Part shown: piece after piece, positions 47,979 through 60,892 of the stretch
Numbering within the stretch: position 1 is the first letter of the stretch
Layout of the letters: every line of letters starts with the position of its first letter
Notes under the pieces: model-generated
What the model saw: only the letters and a program-made list of their open reading frames with translations
Database searches by the model: none
Told to the model about the DNA's origin: nothing
Position numbers and translations under genes: made by a program
Origin: Megaleporinus macrocephalus
Lineage: Eukaryota; Chordata; Actinopteri; Characiformes; Anostomidae
Length of the DNA stretch: 64,000 bases
NCBI GenBank assembly: GCA_021613375.1
Contig: CM038716.1
Coordinates: forward strand, 4,859,684-4,923,683
Reading direction: 5' to 3'

Positions 47979-50900
47979 CCATCTGTACCATCCTGATGCA
48001 ATCACTGACCCTCCAAGGTCCCCTGTGCACTGATTTGCAAATACTCTGGGCCACTAATTAAAGGCCAGTAGACAGCAAAACTGTGGAACCTTGAAATAAA
48101 GTTCATCCTTGAGGGCACATCTCAAAAATATACATTCAGTTCCTCCTCAAATTCCTGTTCTGTTGATAAATCATGTTCTCCGACACTGCGCTGAAACAGT
48201 GAGCAAAAGAATGGTTGAGAAAAAAAATTATAGTTTTTAAAGGTGATTTGATTGGATAAAATCTAACTGCACTTGTTAATAATGTATAAGTTGTAACTCT
48301 TTTTTAAAGTATTTATTTATTTATTTATTTACAATTGTGTTGCTCTTAACCAGGTTACACTAATGCTCATGAAGATCCCTGAAATATATCATGTTCCACA
48401 CACAAAGCAGGTGAAGCTGTGGGGTTAAGAGTTGGGTTGAGAGCTAGAGAGAGTTAGATTTCAGCACCTGAAAGTATCAAGCCAAAAATGGCTCTACGGT
48501 CAGATGTTCTACATGTCTCTAAACACCATCAGGTCCACCACTGAGTGAACAAAGTGTATCTATTTAAAGATAAATAAAAAGAAAACATACAGAATGAAAA
48601 TTTAAGCAGATTCATATGTGTTTTTATAGTTACAATGTGGCACTCTTTGTAACAAACAAATTCTACTGCCTACTGATAAATGGACATCTGACCTGTACAT
48701 TTGAGAAGTTCTTGTAAAAAGTGCTGAACATTTGGTGGTTTTTCCTCTTTTATTTAAAGGGCAACAGGATACTTCGGCTCCGACAAGCTGCTACGTTGTT
48801 CCTGAGCGAGATTGTGGAGGAGGGAGCGTATGTGGGCATTGTCAGTTTCAGTAGTGAAGCATACAGAGTGAGCCCCTTGACTAAAATAGAGGGGAAAGCC
48901 TCGAGAGACCTTTTAATTGCCAAGTTGCCAACAGTTGCTAATGGAGGGACATATATTTGTAAAGGACTTATGAAAGGCTTTGAGGTAAGACACAGTATAT
49001 GTGATTTTTTTTTTCTAACACTGTATTTGTTGGCTTGTATTTTGTACTGGACATGTTTGCTCCATTAAACCCAGAAAGTCAAATCCACTATTCTTATTTA
49101 TTCCAGGTACTTCAGGAAGATGATAAAAGCTCAGTAGGAGATGATATCATTTTTCTGACAGATGGTGAAGCATCAGATGATGTTGCAACTTGTTTAGGTT
49201 CAGCATTGAGCAGTGGTGCAATCATCAATACTTTAGCACTTGGTCCGAGCGCCTCTAACGTGCTGCAAACTATGGCGACTCAAACAGGTAGTACAGATAA
49301 TGGAAGTGTAATCATACAGACTTTATCTTACAGTTAAATACATAGATTCTCAATTTATTTACTTTGATATCAGGTCTAAATATCATTTGCTCTTTTATTA
49401 GATGGAAAGTTTGTGATCGCTGAGGACTCACTGCTTTCTAACCAACTTGTAGAAGCATTTTCTTCTTTTGACATGTCTGATGGAGATCCCATTAAACAGA
49501 CAATTCGGGTGAGCTACATACAGTTTCTTTACAAAAAAAACTGCTTCTGCTTATTCATTTCATAATAAATAATAAATTCATTTTTGTTTTTATATTGTTT
49601 TAATTTTTATTTCTCAACAGCTTGTGAGCACTGGAACAAGTACAAAAGATTGGTTTAATGGAACAGTGCCCATTGACCCCACTGTGGGAAACAGCACCAC
49701 CTTTACCGTAATCTATGAACGAAGCACCCCTACCGTATATGTAGAGGCGCCGAGTGGTTCAGTGTATGTTCAGGCTAATTTCAGTAATGATGCAAATACA
49801 AAGACAACCACTTTAAAAATTCCAGGAACTGCAGAGGTACGACATCATTTCTGAAGAGGCAATGTTTTACTTCCACTGTACTTTTTCACTCATTTAATAA
49901 TTCACAGCAATTGAAACAAAACCTTGTATTAGCAAAAGAAGAAGGAAAAAACATGGTTAACTTTAAATGTCAATGTAACCAAACCATTTTAGACCATTTG
50001 TTTGTTTCATCATGGAATTTCTTTTCAAACACTGAAAAAATTAGATACAAAGATTTGTTTCGTCAGCAACAATATGAATGAATGACAACAACAACACAGA
50101 ACCTGTAAAGAATACACCCATCAGTCTACACCGAAATGTTATGTTATGGAATTGAATAGCATCACATGTTTTTCTTTCCAAAGAAAAACATGTACCTCAA
50201 TTTTTGCCTTTTTTAAAAAAAAATTGCATTATTTGAACATGAGAACTGCCTTTTATATAGTTTACAAATTTCCAATGGACCAATACATATGCTCCAAAAT
50301 AGCTTGGAAATTAAAAGTAAAGAAGGTTTTTTGCCTCTCATGTAAAGTTGGAAATTTTGGAGGTACATGTTCTTCTTTGGGCATATGTAAGATGTATCAA
50401 CACTGCTATTCATGACTTTATGACTTTTGGTAAATTATCCCTGCTTCCTTTTGTGCCTGGCAGCCTGGAGACTGGAAATACAGCTTCCTCAACACAGAAT
50501 CAGCGGCTCAGTCTATGACTTTAACTGTAACGAGTCGCCCAGCTCGTGAAGATGTTTCTCCAATCACAGTTGAGGCCCAAATGGACCAGCTAAGCAGTGA
50601 TGGCAGTGAACCCATGAGAGTTTTTGCTCATGTCAAACAGAAATACATTCCTGTGTTGGGGGTCAAAGTCAAGGCCACCCTTCAGTCAGATACTGGTCAT
50701 AATGTACAGTTATACCTCCTGGATAACGGAGCAGGTACTATTCTTTAATTCGGTCTACTTGTGTAAATTACATCATTAAGATTAAACTAAATTAGGTTCA
50801 TTAAATAAATAAATAAGAATATGTCTGTTTATGTATGTTTATATATATTTTTGGAATTATGCATATGGGTAAGTATCAGTTATGTGCATGTTTATATGTA

Positions 50901-53900
50901 TATACAAGTTATTAGCCATTTTTGTCTCTGCCTCACTACGCAAGTCAAGTCATTTTATACTCAGGTCTTTTATACTTTTATCCTCATTTTACTGGCACTG
51001 CGCATTATTGTGCATCTATTTTTGCACAGTATGGGTTTTTTACTCCAACTAGTGTCCATATATGTGGTAATAGTCTCAGGAGGGGCTACTTTTCTGCTCT
51101 AACTAGTCTCCATATATGTAGTAATAGTCTCAGGAGGGGCTACTTTTCTGTTCTAACTAGTCTCCATATATGTGGTAATAGTCTCAGGAGGGGCTACTTT
51201 TCTGCTCTAACTAGTCTCCATATATGTGGTAATAGTCTCAGGAGGGGCTACTTTTCTGCTCCAACTAGTCTCCATATATGTAGTAATAGTCTCAGGAGGG
51301 GCTACTTTTCTGTTCTAACTAGTCTCCATATATGTGGTAATAGTCTCAGGAGGGGCTACTTTTCTGCTCTAACTAGTCTTCATATATGTGGTAATAGTCT
51401 CAGGAGGGGCTACTTTTCTGTTCTAACTAGTCTCCATATATGTAGTAATAGTCTCAGGAGGGGCTACTTTTCTGCTCTAACTAGTCTCCATATATGTGGT
51501 AATAGTCTCAGGAGGGGCTACTTTTCTGCTCCAACTAGTCTCCATATATGTAGTAATAGTCCCAGGAGGGGCTACTTTTCTGTTCTAACTAGTCTCCATA
51601 TATGTGGTAATAGTCTCAGGAGGGGCTACTTTTCTGTTCTAACTAGTCTTCATATATGTGGTAATAGTCTCAGGAGGGGCTACTTTTCTGCTCTAACTAA
51701 TCTCCATATATGTAGTAATAATCTCAGGAGGGGCTACTTTTCTGTTCTAACTAGTCTCCATATATATGGTAATAGTATCAGGAGGGGCTACTTTTCTGTT
51801 CTAACTAGTCTCCATATATGTGGTAAAAGTCTCAGGAGGGGCTACTTTTCTGCTCTAACTAGTCTCCATATATGTGGTAATAGTCTCAGGAGGGGCTACT
51901 TTTCTGCTCCAACTAGTCTCCATATATGTAGTAATAGTCTCAGGAGGGGCTACTTTTCTGTTCTAACTAGTCTCCATATATGTGGTAATAGTCTCAGGAG
52001 GGGCTACTTTTCTGCTCTAACTAGTCTTCATATATGTGGTAATAGTCTCAGGAGGGGCTACTTTTCTGTTCTAACTAGTCTCCATATATGTAGTAATAGT
52101 CTCAGGAGGGGCTACTTTTCTGCTCTAACTAGTCTCCATATATGTAGTAATAGTCTCAGGAGGGGCTACTTTTCTGTTCTAACTAGTCTCCATATATGTG
52201 GTAATAGTCTCAGGAGGGGCTACTTTTCTGCTCCAACTAGTCTCCATATATGTAGTAATAGTCCCAGGAGGGGCTACTTTTCTGTTCTAACTAGTCTCCA
52301 TATATGTGGTAATAGTCTCAGGAGGGGCTACTTTTCTGTTCTAACTAGTCTTCATATATGTGGTAATAGTCTCAGGAGGGGCTACTTTTCTGCTCTAACT
52401 AATCTCCATATATGTAGTAATAATCTCAGGAGGGGCTACTTTTCTGTTCTAACTAGTCTCCATATATATGGTAATAGTATCAGGAGGGGCTACTTTTCTG
52501 TTCTAACTAGTCTCCATATATGTGGTAAAAGTCTCAGGAGGGGCTACTTTTCTGCTCTAACTAGTCTCCATATATGTGGTAATAGTCTCAGGAGGGGCTA
52601 CTTTTCTGTTCTAACTAGTCTCCATATATGTGGTAAAAGTCTCAGGAGGGGCTACTTTTCTGTTCTAACTAGTCTCCATATATATGGTAATAGTATCAGG
52701 AGGGGCTACTTTTCTGTTCTAACTAGTCTCCATATATGTGGTAATAGTCTCAGGAGGGGCTACTTTTCTGCTCTAACTAGTCTCCATATATGTGGTAAAA
52801 GTCTCAGGAGGGGCTACTTTTCTGCTCTAACTAGTCTCCATATATGTGGTAATAGTCTCAGAAGGGGCTACTTTTCTGTTCTAACTAGTCTCCATATATG
52901 TAGTAATTGTCTCAGGAGGGGCTACTTTTCTGTTCTAACTAGTCTCCATATATGTGGTAATAGTCTCAGGAGGGGCTACTTTTCTGTTCTAACTAGTCTC
53001 CATATATGTGATAATAGTCTCAGGAGGGGCTACTTTTCTGTTCTAACTAGTCTCCATATATGTGGTAATAGTCTCAGGAGGGGCTACTTTTCTGTTCTAA
53101 CTAGTCTCCATACATGTGGTAATAGTCTCAGGAGGGGCTACTTTTCTGCTCTAACTAGTCTCCATATATGTGGTAATAGTCTCAGGAGGGGCTACTTTTC
53201 TGCTCTAACTAGTCTCCATATATGTGGTAATAGTCTCAGGAGGGGCTACTTTTCTGCTCTAACTAGTCTCCATATATGTGGTAATAGTCTCAGAAGGGGC
53301 TACTTTTCTGCTCTAACTAGTCTCCATATATGTAGTAATAGTCTCAGAAGGGGGATCATATGAGCTTGAATTTAATAACAGATGTTGTACATGCAGAGAA
53401 CATTTCAACAAGATTTTTTTTTTTTACAGCGGCTGATAATAAGAAAGATGACGGCACCTATTCTAGATATTTTACACAGTTACAATCTGGAAGGTACAGT
53501 CTGAACGTGGTGGTGACAGACCATGATCAAAACAGAAAGAAGAGATTTTCACCAAACAGATCCAGTGGTGCTCTGTATATTCCTGGATACATTGTAAATG
53601 GTATGTATGGTAATTCTTAAAGATATTAATAGGCTTCAGGAACAGTCAGAGTGTACAAACACTAAACCTGGGTTCCTTGTACCATGCCTGAGCCACAAGC
53701 CATGCGGGCTTGTGCCCACATTGCGCCTAATGTTCTGGGCCTGAGAACCGCTTACATCGTTGATCTGAGGGTTATTATAGCCATAGTCTAGGTTTGATGA
53801 AGAAATAATGTAATCGCAGCGCCTACACTGTGCGCTGGCCCCACGTGTTATGCAGTCGTAGCCGTGCACCTACACCTGCCGTTCAATTTGTGGGCGGGGC

Positions 53901-56900
53901 TTTTTTTAAATTAAACAAATTTAAAGGAAGCTTTGCAGAGCAGGCACGTATATAAAAGCTGTATCATATCATTACACAGAGATACTGCAGCGACAGAAGA
54001 GCTACTAGAAACTTGTTTACTTACAGCGTTTCACAGCCATTATCCAGATCTCTGATGCTCTAATCTCACACAAGTTAAGCTTCTTGTTTGAGCAGCAGTT
54101 ACTTACTTGCACTTGAGCGCAGAACGACCTCTTTGCTGTCATGTTTGGATGCATACCGGGCTTGGCAGAGTGATGATACTTGTCAAACTAACTGGTTTTT
54201 AGGGGTCAAACATGCTCGGGCATGGGTATGGATCTCCCAGTATAAGTACTCCCTTAGGATATGAAATACAAGGGCGGACATCAACCATTCCCACTGTTGT
54301 GGGACTTCTCCCCATTTGTCTAACCACATACACAAAGCTTGAATACTTCTCCTGTAAAGTGTGTTTGCTCTTAAGATTTGTAGCTATTTTAATATCCACT
54401 AGGTCAGAAATCTGAAGAATGAGCAAGTAACTCAGTATGTTTGAATTTGTGTGAAATGAACCACAAAGACTGCCATTGGGCTCTTCTTTTCAGGTCAAGT
54501 AGAGCTAAACCCTCAGAAGCCCCCGGTGAGCGTGCCGTCAGCAGATGTAGGCAGCTTCACCAGAACAGTCACAGGGGAGAGCTTTGTGGTGAGTGTGGCC
54601 CCGGGCGTTACCCCACCAAAATTCCCTCCCAACAAGATCACAGATCTGAGAGCTGAAATCCAGGCGGATACTGTGCTCCTCAACTGGACGGCTCCTGGAG
54701 ATGACTTTGATCTGGGAAAAGGTAAGTCCTGCACAGTTCCACTTTAGACATACGAGTGATACATGCTACTGCATACAAACAACATTAATTATCGCCATAT
54801 GTTCCAAAACAGACAAGCATGGTATGTTTTTATTTTCTGCCTAGTTTGACATCATCTACAAGCTGTTCCTCGCTGATGACCAATAGGAGGACAGATGTTA
54901 ACATGTTAATATTTATATGTAAATATGGTGTGGAGAAAGAGAGATGCAGGTGTTGCAGATGTTAGGTTGCATAATGAGTCACAGATCACATACAGAACTG
55001 TGCAAAAGTTTTACTTGGGGATCTATTACATTACATATATATATATATTATTAGCTTTTAAACAAATTTACTGTTCTCATCTAATACCTGCTTTGACTGC
55101 TCAGTACTTCATTAAGCTAAATCAAGATTGCTGCTGAAGGAACTGAATACATTCATACAATGTCTGGGGCGTCCAGGAGAAATCTGGAACTACACTTTGT
55201 TCTTCAAACTCGAGCTCAAGATATGATCTACTTCTTTCACAATAAGATATTCATGTTACTTTGTATTGAATATATATTAATTTACATCTGTTCTAATGAT
55301 ATCTGGTGTTCTTACTGGTGAACCTGCGCTTATTGATAAGATAAATAGTTTGAAACAAACAGCTTAGGTGACTCAGATTTTTTGCACAGTAGTGTACATC
55401 ACAATAACATAAAACAGTGCTACAAACATGTTACCAAGATGCTAATAAATAGGTAACATGTAAACAAATATAATATAAACCATAAATAAGTGCTAGTCAA
55501 ATCTAAATAATGGCTCACTATATTTAAAGCACTTCAGTAAAAGTGAAACTGTTCACTCTAAAAAAAAAATAAGGCCAACTAAAAATATTAAGGCCATGTG
55601 TCATGATCTGCATTAGTCTTTTTGGCCACTTGCTATTAGAATTATGTTGATCCAGACCAACTTTTATGTACAGTGAATTAGCTTTTCAGTCATACAGTGT
55701 TTTTTAGATAACATAACTGTCAACATTAACATATATTTTTAATTTGACTGTATATATTAAAATATATATTTTTTTATCCTATTAACTAAGTATATTAGTT
55801 TGTGTATACAGACCTTCGACACAGCCACAAAAAGAGGAGAGTTTTTCGTAACACAACAGCAAAATAGTTGGGTGGGTCATAAAAATATTTTTAACAGATA
55901 TAACAGCGGTATATTACCAAAATAAGTGGACTGACCAACTAACTAACCAACTAACTAGTGCTTAGGTCATTAATTCATTCTTGTCCATTGACCTTCGATG
56001 CCCACAAAACGGGCAGAGCTAATCATATCACAACAGTAAAATATCATAGAAATGTATGTAACAGATATAACTCTCACCTTGCTCATGAAAAAGCTGCTTT
56101 AGTGTTTTGTCGTTTGTCCATATAGTAAGGTTTGTGGCATCCAGCATGCAGGGAATTCCAACATGTTCAAGTGGAGAAATTAAAACAAGTAATAAAATTA
56201 AGTTCTCCAGACTATTTAATTAAGTTGACAGAAATTAAATATTTATCTTTAATAATGTGATAATGTGTTGAAACAACATGTATAATTTACAATACATATA
56301 TTTAGGTAAAATAGAGTGTACTTACTGTGTTAACACATAAATTACCTCATATTCTCTTAGAAGGTTAGTCAGTACTCTCCACTTTGTAAGATCTAGTAAT
56401 GGCTCCACTCTTGCTTATCCTTTCTTTTCTTTTTCTTTTTGGAACTGCCAGCATTCTGTAGCCAGAGTATCCCTACTCTCCACCACTATGACCTGTGAAC
56501 TCACATGATTGCACACACTAATTTATGGCACTGTGTTTGCCTAATCTGATGTAGTGAACATACAAAACAAAAATATCTTCCAGTCTGATCCCAGCATTAC
56601 GTTGCATCATCCTAACAGTTTTCTCTCTTTTCTTTTTAAGCCAAATCTTATGAAATTAGATGGAGCGCACGATTGGAGATGCTTCAGAACAACTTCAGCA
56701 ATGCTAATCTAGTAAACACATCAGCATTCCTACCGCAAGAGGCAGGTTCAGATGAACAGTTTTCCTTCCGACCTGATGTCGTAGTACAAAATGGAACCAC
56801 ACTGTTCTTCGCTGTCCGGTCAGAGGACATGGATACAATACAGTCGGAGGTGTCCAATATCGCTCCAGCAACAAAGTTTATCCCAAGTCCCCGACCTCCA

Positions 56901-57029
56901 GCAATTTCAAATCCAGGCCTGAACCTGAATGTTATAGTGGTCTCAGTCTGTGTGGTAACCATGATAGTATGTGCCATAGCAGCCATAACCGCATGGGCGT
57001 TGAAAAAAAAGAAGGTAATCAGAGTTTAG
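41477..57029 (+). CDS. Calcium-activated chloride channel regulator (CLCA family), complete 14-exon gene
   Basis: Exons: 41477-41626, 44729-44863, 44990-45140, 45864-45972, 46073-46235, 46482-46712, 48760-48984, 49107-49287, 49402-49508, 49621-49836, 50464-50734, 53430-53600, 54494-54721 and 56641-57029 (TAG). Every junction is GT-AG with matching phase, and the total is 908 codons, normal for CLCA (about 900-940). A signal peptide covers residues 1-20. The protease motif [14 protein letters not shown] begins at 151, with zinc ligands H151, H155 and probably D162. The VWA domain has a complete MIDAS: D307-V-S-G-S311, T377 and D407. A single hydrophobic helix lies near 876-898, followed by KKKK, so the precursor is probably membrane-anchored. 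CLCA proteins cleave themselves, and the N-terminal part of at least CLCA1 stabilises TMEM16A at the cell surface. No lesions are seen. Orthology to CLCA1, 2 or 4 cannot be settled by eye. Confidence 0.95.
42945..43090. repeat. MITE-like dispersed repeat in CLCA intron 1
   Basis: The order AAAGACAAGCCTCTC, then AAAGTCAATGGAACCAGA and ACACAATGTAAACAACAG matches 18040-18205. It belongs to a family of palindromic repeats that also includes 50170-50390. Confidence 0.6.
43790..44000 (+). mobile_element. LINE 3' end in CLCA intron 1
   Basis: A T-rich stretch with TTTATTGCACTATTTTGTCT and GGAATGACAATAAAGCCTCT ends in the tandem tail TGAATCTTGAATCTT. This is the L2-like 3' end pattern, comparable to 26450-26672. 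Confidence 0.75.
45230..45780. mobile_element. Non-autonomous DNA transposon with terminal inverted repeats, CLCA intron 3
   Basis: CACATTATTATGACCA at 45243-45258 is the exact reverse complement of TGGTCATAATAATGTG at 45751-45766. The similarity extends outwards through TCAAG/CTTGA and ACACA-type sequence. The inside has no intact frame. I cannot assign a superfamily. Confidence 0.8.
46292..46374. repeat. (TA)n microsatellite, CLCA intron 5
   Basis: About 83 bp of uninterrupted TA lies between exons 5 and 6. Confidence 0.97.
47170..47980 (-). mobile_element. hAT-like transposon relic with BED zinc-finger remnant, CLCA intron 6
   Basis: The left part has GTAGGGCTGGGCGATAAAAC, a phrase typical of fish hAT-type element ends. 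On the minus strand around 47450-47620 two frames together show a BED-finger pattern: [18 protein letters not shown] in one frame and [13 protein letters not shown] in another, giving CxxC followed by HxxxxxH. The frame changes between them, so it is broken. The stretch ends at a palindromic GCCCTA(TA)nTAGGGC at 47944-47980; no matching terminal repeat is seen there. Confidence 0.55.
50165..50390. repeat. Palindromic MITE-like element, CLCA intron 10
   Basis: AAGAAAAACATGTACCTC near 50180 is mirrored by GAGGTACATGTTCTTCTTT near 50358-50377. The inside contains CCAATGGACCAATACATATG and GCTCCAAAATAGCTTGGAA. The same words occur at 23505-23550 and 6065-6110, so this is a dispersed family. Confidence 0.75.
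51047..53352. repeat. 54-bp minisatellite, about 42 units, in CLCA intron 11
   Basis: Units read TCTCCATATATGTGGTAATA, then GTCTCAGGAGGGGCTACTTT and TCTGCTCTAACTAG. The period is 54 bp, a multiple of three, so one frame stays open for 813 codons (50922-53363) as an 18-residue repeat, [18 protein letters not shown]. Variant bases recur in order, showing block duplications of 12 and 13 units. The array lies wholly between the donor at 50735 and the acceptor at 53429. Confidence 0.97.
53601..54493. other. CLCA intron 12, nothing recognised
   Basis: A moderately GC-rich stretch at 53650-53900 lacks any feature I can name. No exon-like sequence is missing from the CLCA model here. Confidence 0.5.
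54996..55392. repeat. MITE-like element in CLCA intron 13, related to 58195-58440
   Basis: The ends ACTGTGCAAAAGTTTTAC and TTTTTTGCACAGT are inverted. The inside (ATCTAATACCTGCTTTGACT and following 80 or so bases) recurs almost unchanged at 58210-58300, where the ends are missing. Confidence 0.7.
55393..56640. other. Remainder of CLCA intron 13
   Basis: A/T-rich, with no repeat I can name. It ends in a long pyrimidine tract before the acceptor at 56640. Confidence 0.5.
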
Positions 57030-60000
57030 ATTAGGGCCTTACTTTACAGAACATTTCAACCAGAAGCTCACAGCATTCAGAAATACAATACCAGCTACTT
57101 TTTCATTCGTTACTAGGAGTCAAAAGTGACCCAACTGAGATTCTATATTCAATATCTTTGCAATGAATTAATTTAATCATTCAAGCTTCCATGAATTCCT
57201 CAATGTACTCGTATCACTGCCTTTCTACAGCACAACATGGGTCAGAATGAACCCTTATGCATTCACTATGGAATTTGATAGGGGCTATTGACATTTGCAA
57301 ACATTTGCAGTCAGTAACATATATACAAAAAACTATTTTTGTTCATGAAGTAAATACATAAGAATTAAAGTAATTTTAGGTCAAAAACAAGATTTTTGGA
57401 ACATTAAATAATAAAATAAACTGATTTCTATAGATTTACCAAATAAATACTCAGCAATACTTACAATAACATAGGAATTAAATACAGGTCAAGATGCTTA
57501 GCTTGTGCATCAAAAGTTTAAATCTTTCTTTCAGTATTAGTAGTGCTGATCCTAGTACTTTGTCTCCTGTTAATCATGTTAGCCAAATGGTTCTGCCGTT
57601 ATATTGAATTGAATTCAAGCCTTTATCAGTTTGCCTTTCATACACTCAGTTTTAATAAACTGTGACAAAGACAGTAAAATCGAAGCCCCTCATTTACATG
57701 GTGTTGACCAACAAACACTAAGTAACACATTTGTTAATATGAACAACACATGAGGTTAATAATGGTATAATAATATTGAATCAACATTATTGAATAAACA
57801 ATTGTGTTGGTCACTTCTTTATTCATAAACTGTGTACATAAATAATAACTGTAATAACATATTAGAATGTACTAAATGGGTGTATGTTTATGTGCCTGTT
57901 TATGATGTATGTATAAAAAAATGCAGAACATTATTACATTGTTTTGTGTTTTATGTGTTTATGGCAATAATGATCATACACACCATTCTGTCAGTCAGGT
58001 CTGCTTAATAAATACTAAGTAACCACCAAGGATTTGTGCTGTGCATTACCTATACTAGATGCAAGTGATAAGCATTTAAACAGACAGGAAAATTTTATTT
58101 TTAATATTTAAAAGTACTTATACAGTAAATAGTGCTTTTGCATATATCAGTGTTTATTTAACCCTTTCCAAGCTTCCCCTTGTGGAAACAACCTAGTATT
58201 ATTTACAGTTCTCATCTAATACCTGCTTTGACTGCTCAGTACTTCATTAAGCTAAATCAAGATTGCTGCTGAAGGAACTGAATACATTCATCCAGGTGTC
58301 CAGTAGAAATCTGGAGCTAAACTTAAGAATAATAAGATAAATAAGATATTTATGCTACTTTTTTGTATATATGCTTATGCTTACTTCTGTATTAGTGATA
58401 TCTGGTGTTCTTACAGGTGAAAATACACTTATTGCTAAGATACAGTGCTGAGGATTTTTACTTTAATAGCTTTCGGTAAAAAAATAATAAAATTAATAAC
58501 AACAAACAAGCAAAAAAACCATTATGATATATGATACCAAGTCATACCAAGTCGAAATGCTGGTCGACACTTTGACTTTTCTTGTTTTTCATCGTGAACA
58601 GCTCTTGACAGTTAATTTACCAGTTTAAATAACCACAACATCGTTGCTTACCAGCCACTGCAGCACAAACTCTGCTCACAGAAACGGTTTCCATAAGTCC
58701 AGAACTGCAGATCTTAATTCTCTTCAAGATTTGAGATAGAAGAGACAATTATTAGAAATAGTGCATGAATGAAAACCAAAGACAAACAATATTTTTAAAG
58801 AATGTTGTGGCAAAGAGAATAAAGGTTGCAATTTGCAATGTAAACAATTTGAAATATAAACAATTTTATTTTTATATTATTTCCTTTTGGACACTAAAAA
58901 TGAACTGTGTCTAAGCACTGAAACAACAAATTATATTAAACGTTTCCTTAAAAAGGGTCAAGAATGTGTAGAGTTGCCAGACATTAGAGTTTTTCTGATG
59001 TAAACAGTCCGTCAAGCATTATATAAAGTTCCTTAACTCTTGTTTTCCTTGGGTTATCCGAAGGGAATGCAAATACTCCCTTAAAATTATTTGCCAGCAT
59101 AAGAAGCTAAAGCTAGGAGCAATAAAAATCTATATAAATACTAACAATAGCAAAAAAACAAACTTAACCCTTTTTTTTGCAGTTGAACACAGAGGTAACA
59201 CAAATACTAGCAGTCAAAGGTCCCTGCACACTGACCCAACAGGCCAACTCAGTAATTCCTCCCTGGGTGGGATGTTGTATTTGCATTTTAAAGTATGTTT
59301 TAGTCCATTACTAGCAAAACAACTGCAGCATTAACAACAATACAGTTAGCTTTACTTATATATGAGAATGATACATATAAAACCAATGAAAGCACTGAAC
59401 CATGTGACAGTAGATGTATAAGGAAAACAAGTAAAGATGTATGTTAGAAAAAAGATAAAAGTTTTAAATTATAAATATAATACATATGTAATTTATAAAT
59501 ATATATATAAGTTTTGACTATAATGTTAAAAAGAACATTAAGCATCTAAATCACTTTAAGATTTGTTTGTAAGAGAGTACAAATGTGTGAACTGGGTCAG
59601 CTATACTCTAGACTTGTTTGTGGTTTACTTTTAAAAGAATTGACATCAGAACTCTGAATGCCTTGGTTAAACAAACGGAAACAACAAAAGAAAAAGCATC
59701 TCATGTGAACCACATTGTGTCATGTTAAAATGAAAAACAGGAAACTACACTGAGAAGTTGGCACTCTGTACAGTGGGTTTACAATCAGTTCTTAAATGAA
59801 TTTCAAGCTAATAACTGAAATATCATCAACATCAACATGAATAAGGCTGTTAGGACAATGGCAATTATATTGTAGACCAAAACTGATCCAAATTTGGCAG
59901 CCACAATCAAAATTTGTCATGGTAAGAAAACAGCTGGTGAAGTTATTGCCATGTTTGTATGGCAGACTCTGAGCAACAAGCTTGTGCCAGATGTGGTGTC

Positions 60001-60055
60001 TGTAAATGTTATACTTGAGTGGGTCTCACAAATGTATCAGATGGTTGTATTTTAA
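57030..60055. other. Intergenic DNA downstream of CLCA
   Basis: AATAAA copies near 57405-57420 are candidate CLCA polyadenylation signals. The stretch 58195-58440 is the truncated partner of the element at 54996-55392. No other gene is visible on either strand. Confidence 0.5.
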
Positions 60056-60061
60056 GAATAG

Positions 60062-60062
<1 letters not shown>

Positions 60063-60117
<55 letters not shown>
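60063..60117. repeat. (ATA)n microsatellite
   Basis: An uninterrupted ATA/TAA run of about 55 bp. Confidence 0.95.
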
Positions 60118-60118
<1 letters not shown>

Positions 60119-60344
60119 GTCTTTATTATTAGTATTACTGTTGTTGTTGTTATTATTAAATAAAAAATGTCCATTTTGTACTGCCAACTGGGAAACAGGG
60201 TTAAAAAAAAGGTTCATATTCAGCACTGTGTTCATCACCTGTAAGCGTTTAGGAACTGAAGAGACTATTGCTGTAGTTCTGAAAGTTAAAATGTTTCCCA
60301 TTCTTGCTTTATAGAAGTCTCGATGTGCCAAATATTTTCAGTTG

Positions 60345-60892
60345 GTGACTGGTCTGAAATTATGATGTGTTGGACCCCAGGAAATCTTACCACGCCATTT
60401 TCCATTAGAAGAAGGGGCAGTGAACAGCTGGGAACAGGAGGAACACCAGATTCAGAGCAGGTGAGGGGTAGAGACAAAAGGAGCACATGACCAAAACAGT
60501 AGCAGATGGGAATGACAGAACGTAAACAGGGAACGTAGACAGCAAAGGACGGGTAAGGCATGACAGTACCCCCCTCTTAAAAGCGCAGGAACTGGGACGG
60601 AAAGGCTCACAGGAACAAGAACAGAGAAAACAGACAAGACAGGAACAGGAACACAGACAGAGACAGGGACTGGGACAACCAAGGTAATAGAGACCAATGC
60701 AACTCCAGAAATGGGAGACAGGACGGGAGCAGAAACGGGACGAAGAACAGAATTAAAACGGGGAAAAGACATAGGAACAGCACAGGGAACAGTCACTGCA
60801 GGAATAGTCCGGGGAACATAGTCAGGATCAGCCTGGGGTACAGCGACGTCCTCGGCCAAAGGGCCTACAGCGACGGCTGTGGGAGCACACAC
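60345..60892 (-). mobile_element. 3' end of an LTR retrotransposon (internal tail, polypurine tract, partial LTR)
   Basis: Reading the minus strand, an LTR starts TGTCATGCC at 60565 and resembles the solo LTR at 5306-5732 over its CCCCTCACCTG and GTGCTCCTT-type stretches. Immediately before it is the polypurine tract AAGAGGGGGG followed by TAC (60566-60578), the expected primer site for plus-strand synthesis. The internal part up to 60892 is a proline/valine-rich frame with no recognisable gag or pol domain. The rest of the element is replaced by the satellite. Confidence 0.7.

Noticed and set aside
51047..53352. CRISPR array
   Set aside because: The repeats are directly adjacent, with no unique spacers, and the DNA is vertebrate.
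50922..53363. 813-codon open frame of 18-residue repeats as a real gene
   Set aside because: It lies wholly in the 54-bp tandem array inside a CLCA intron, and its frame fits neither flanking exon. It stays open only because the unit is a multiple of three.
60452..60892. 146-residue proline/valine-rich minus-strand frame as a gene
   Set aside because: It runs across the polypurine tract and into the LTR of a retroelement and has no known domain.
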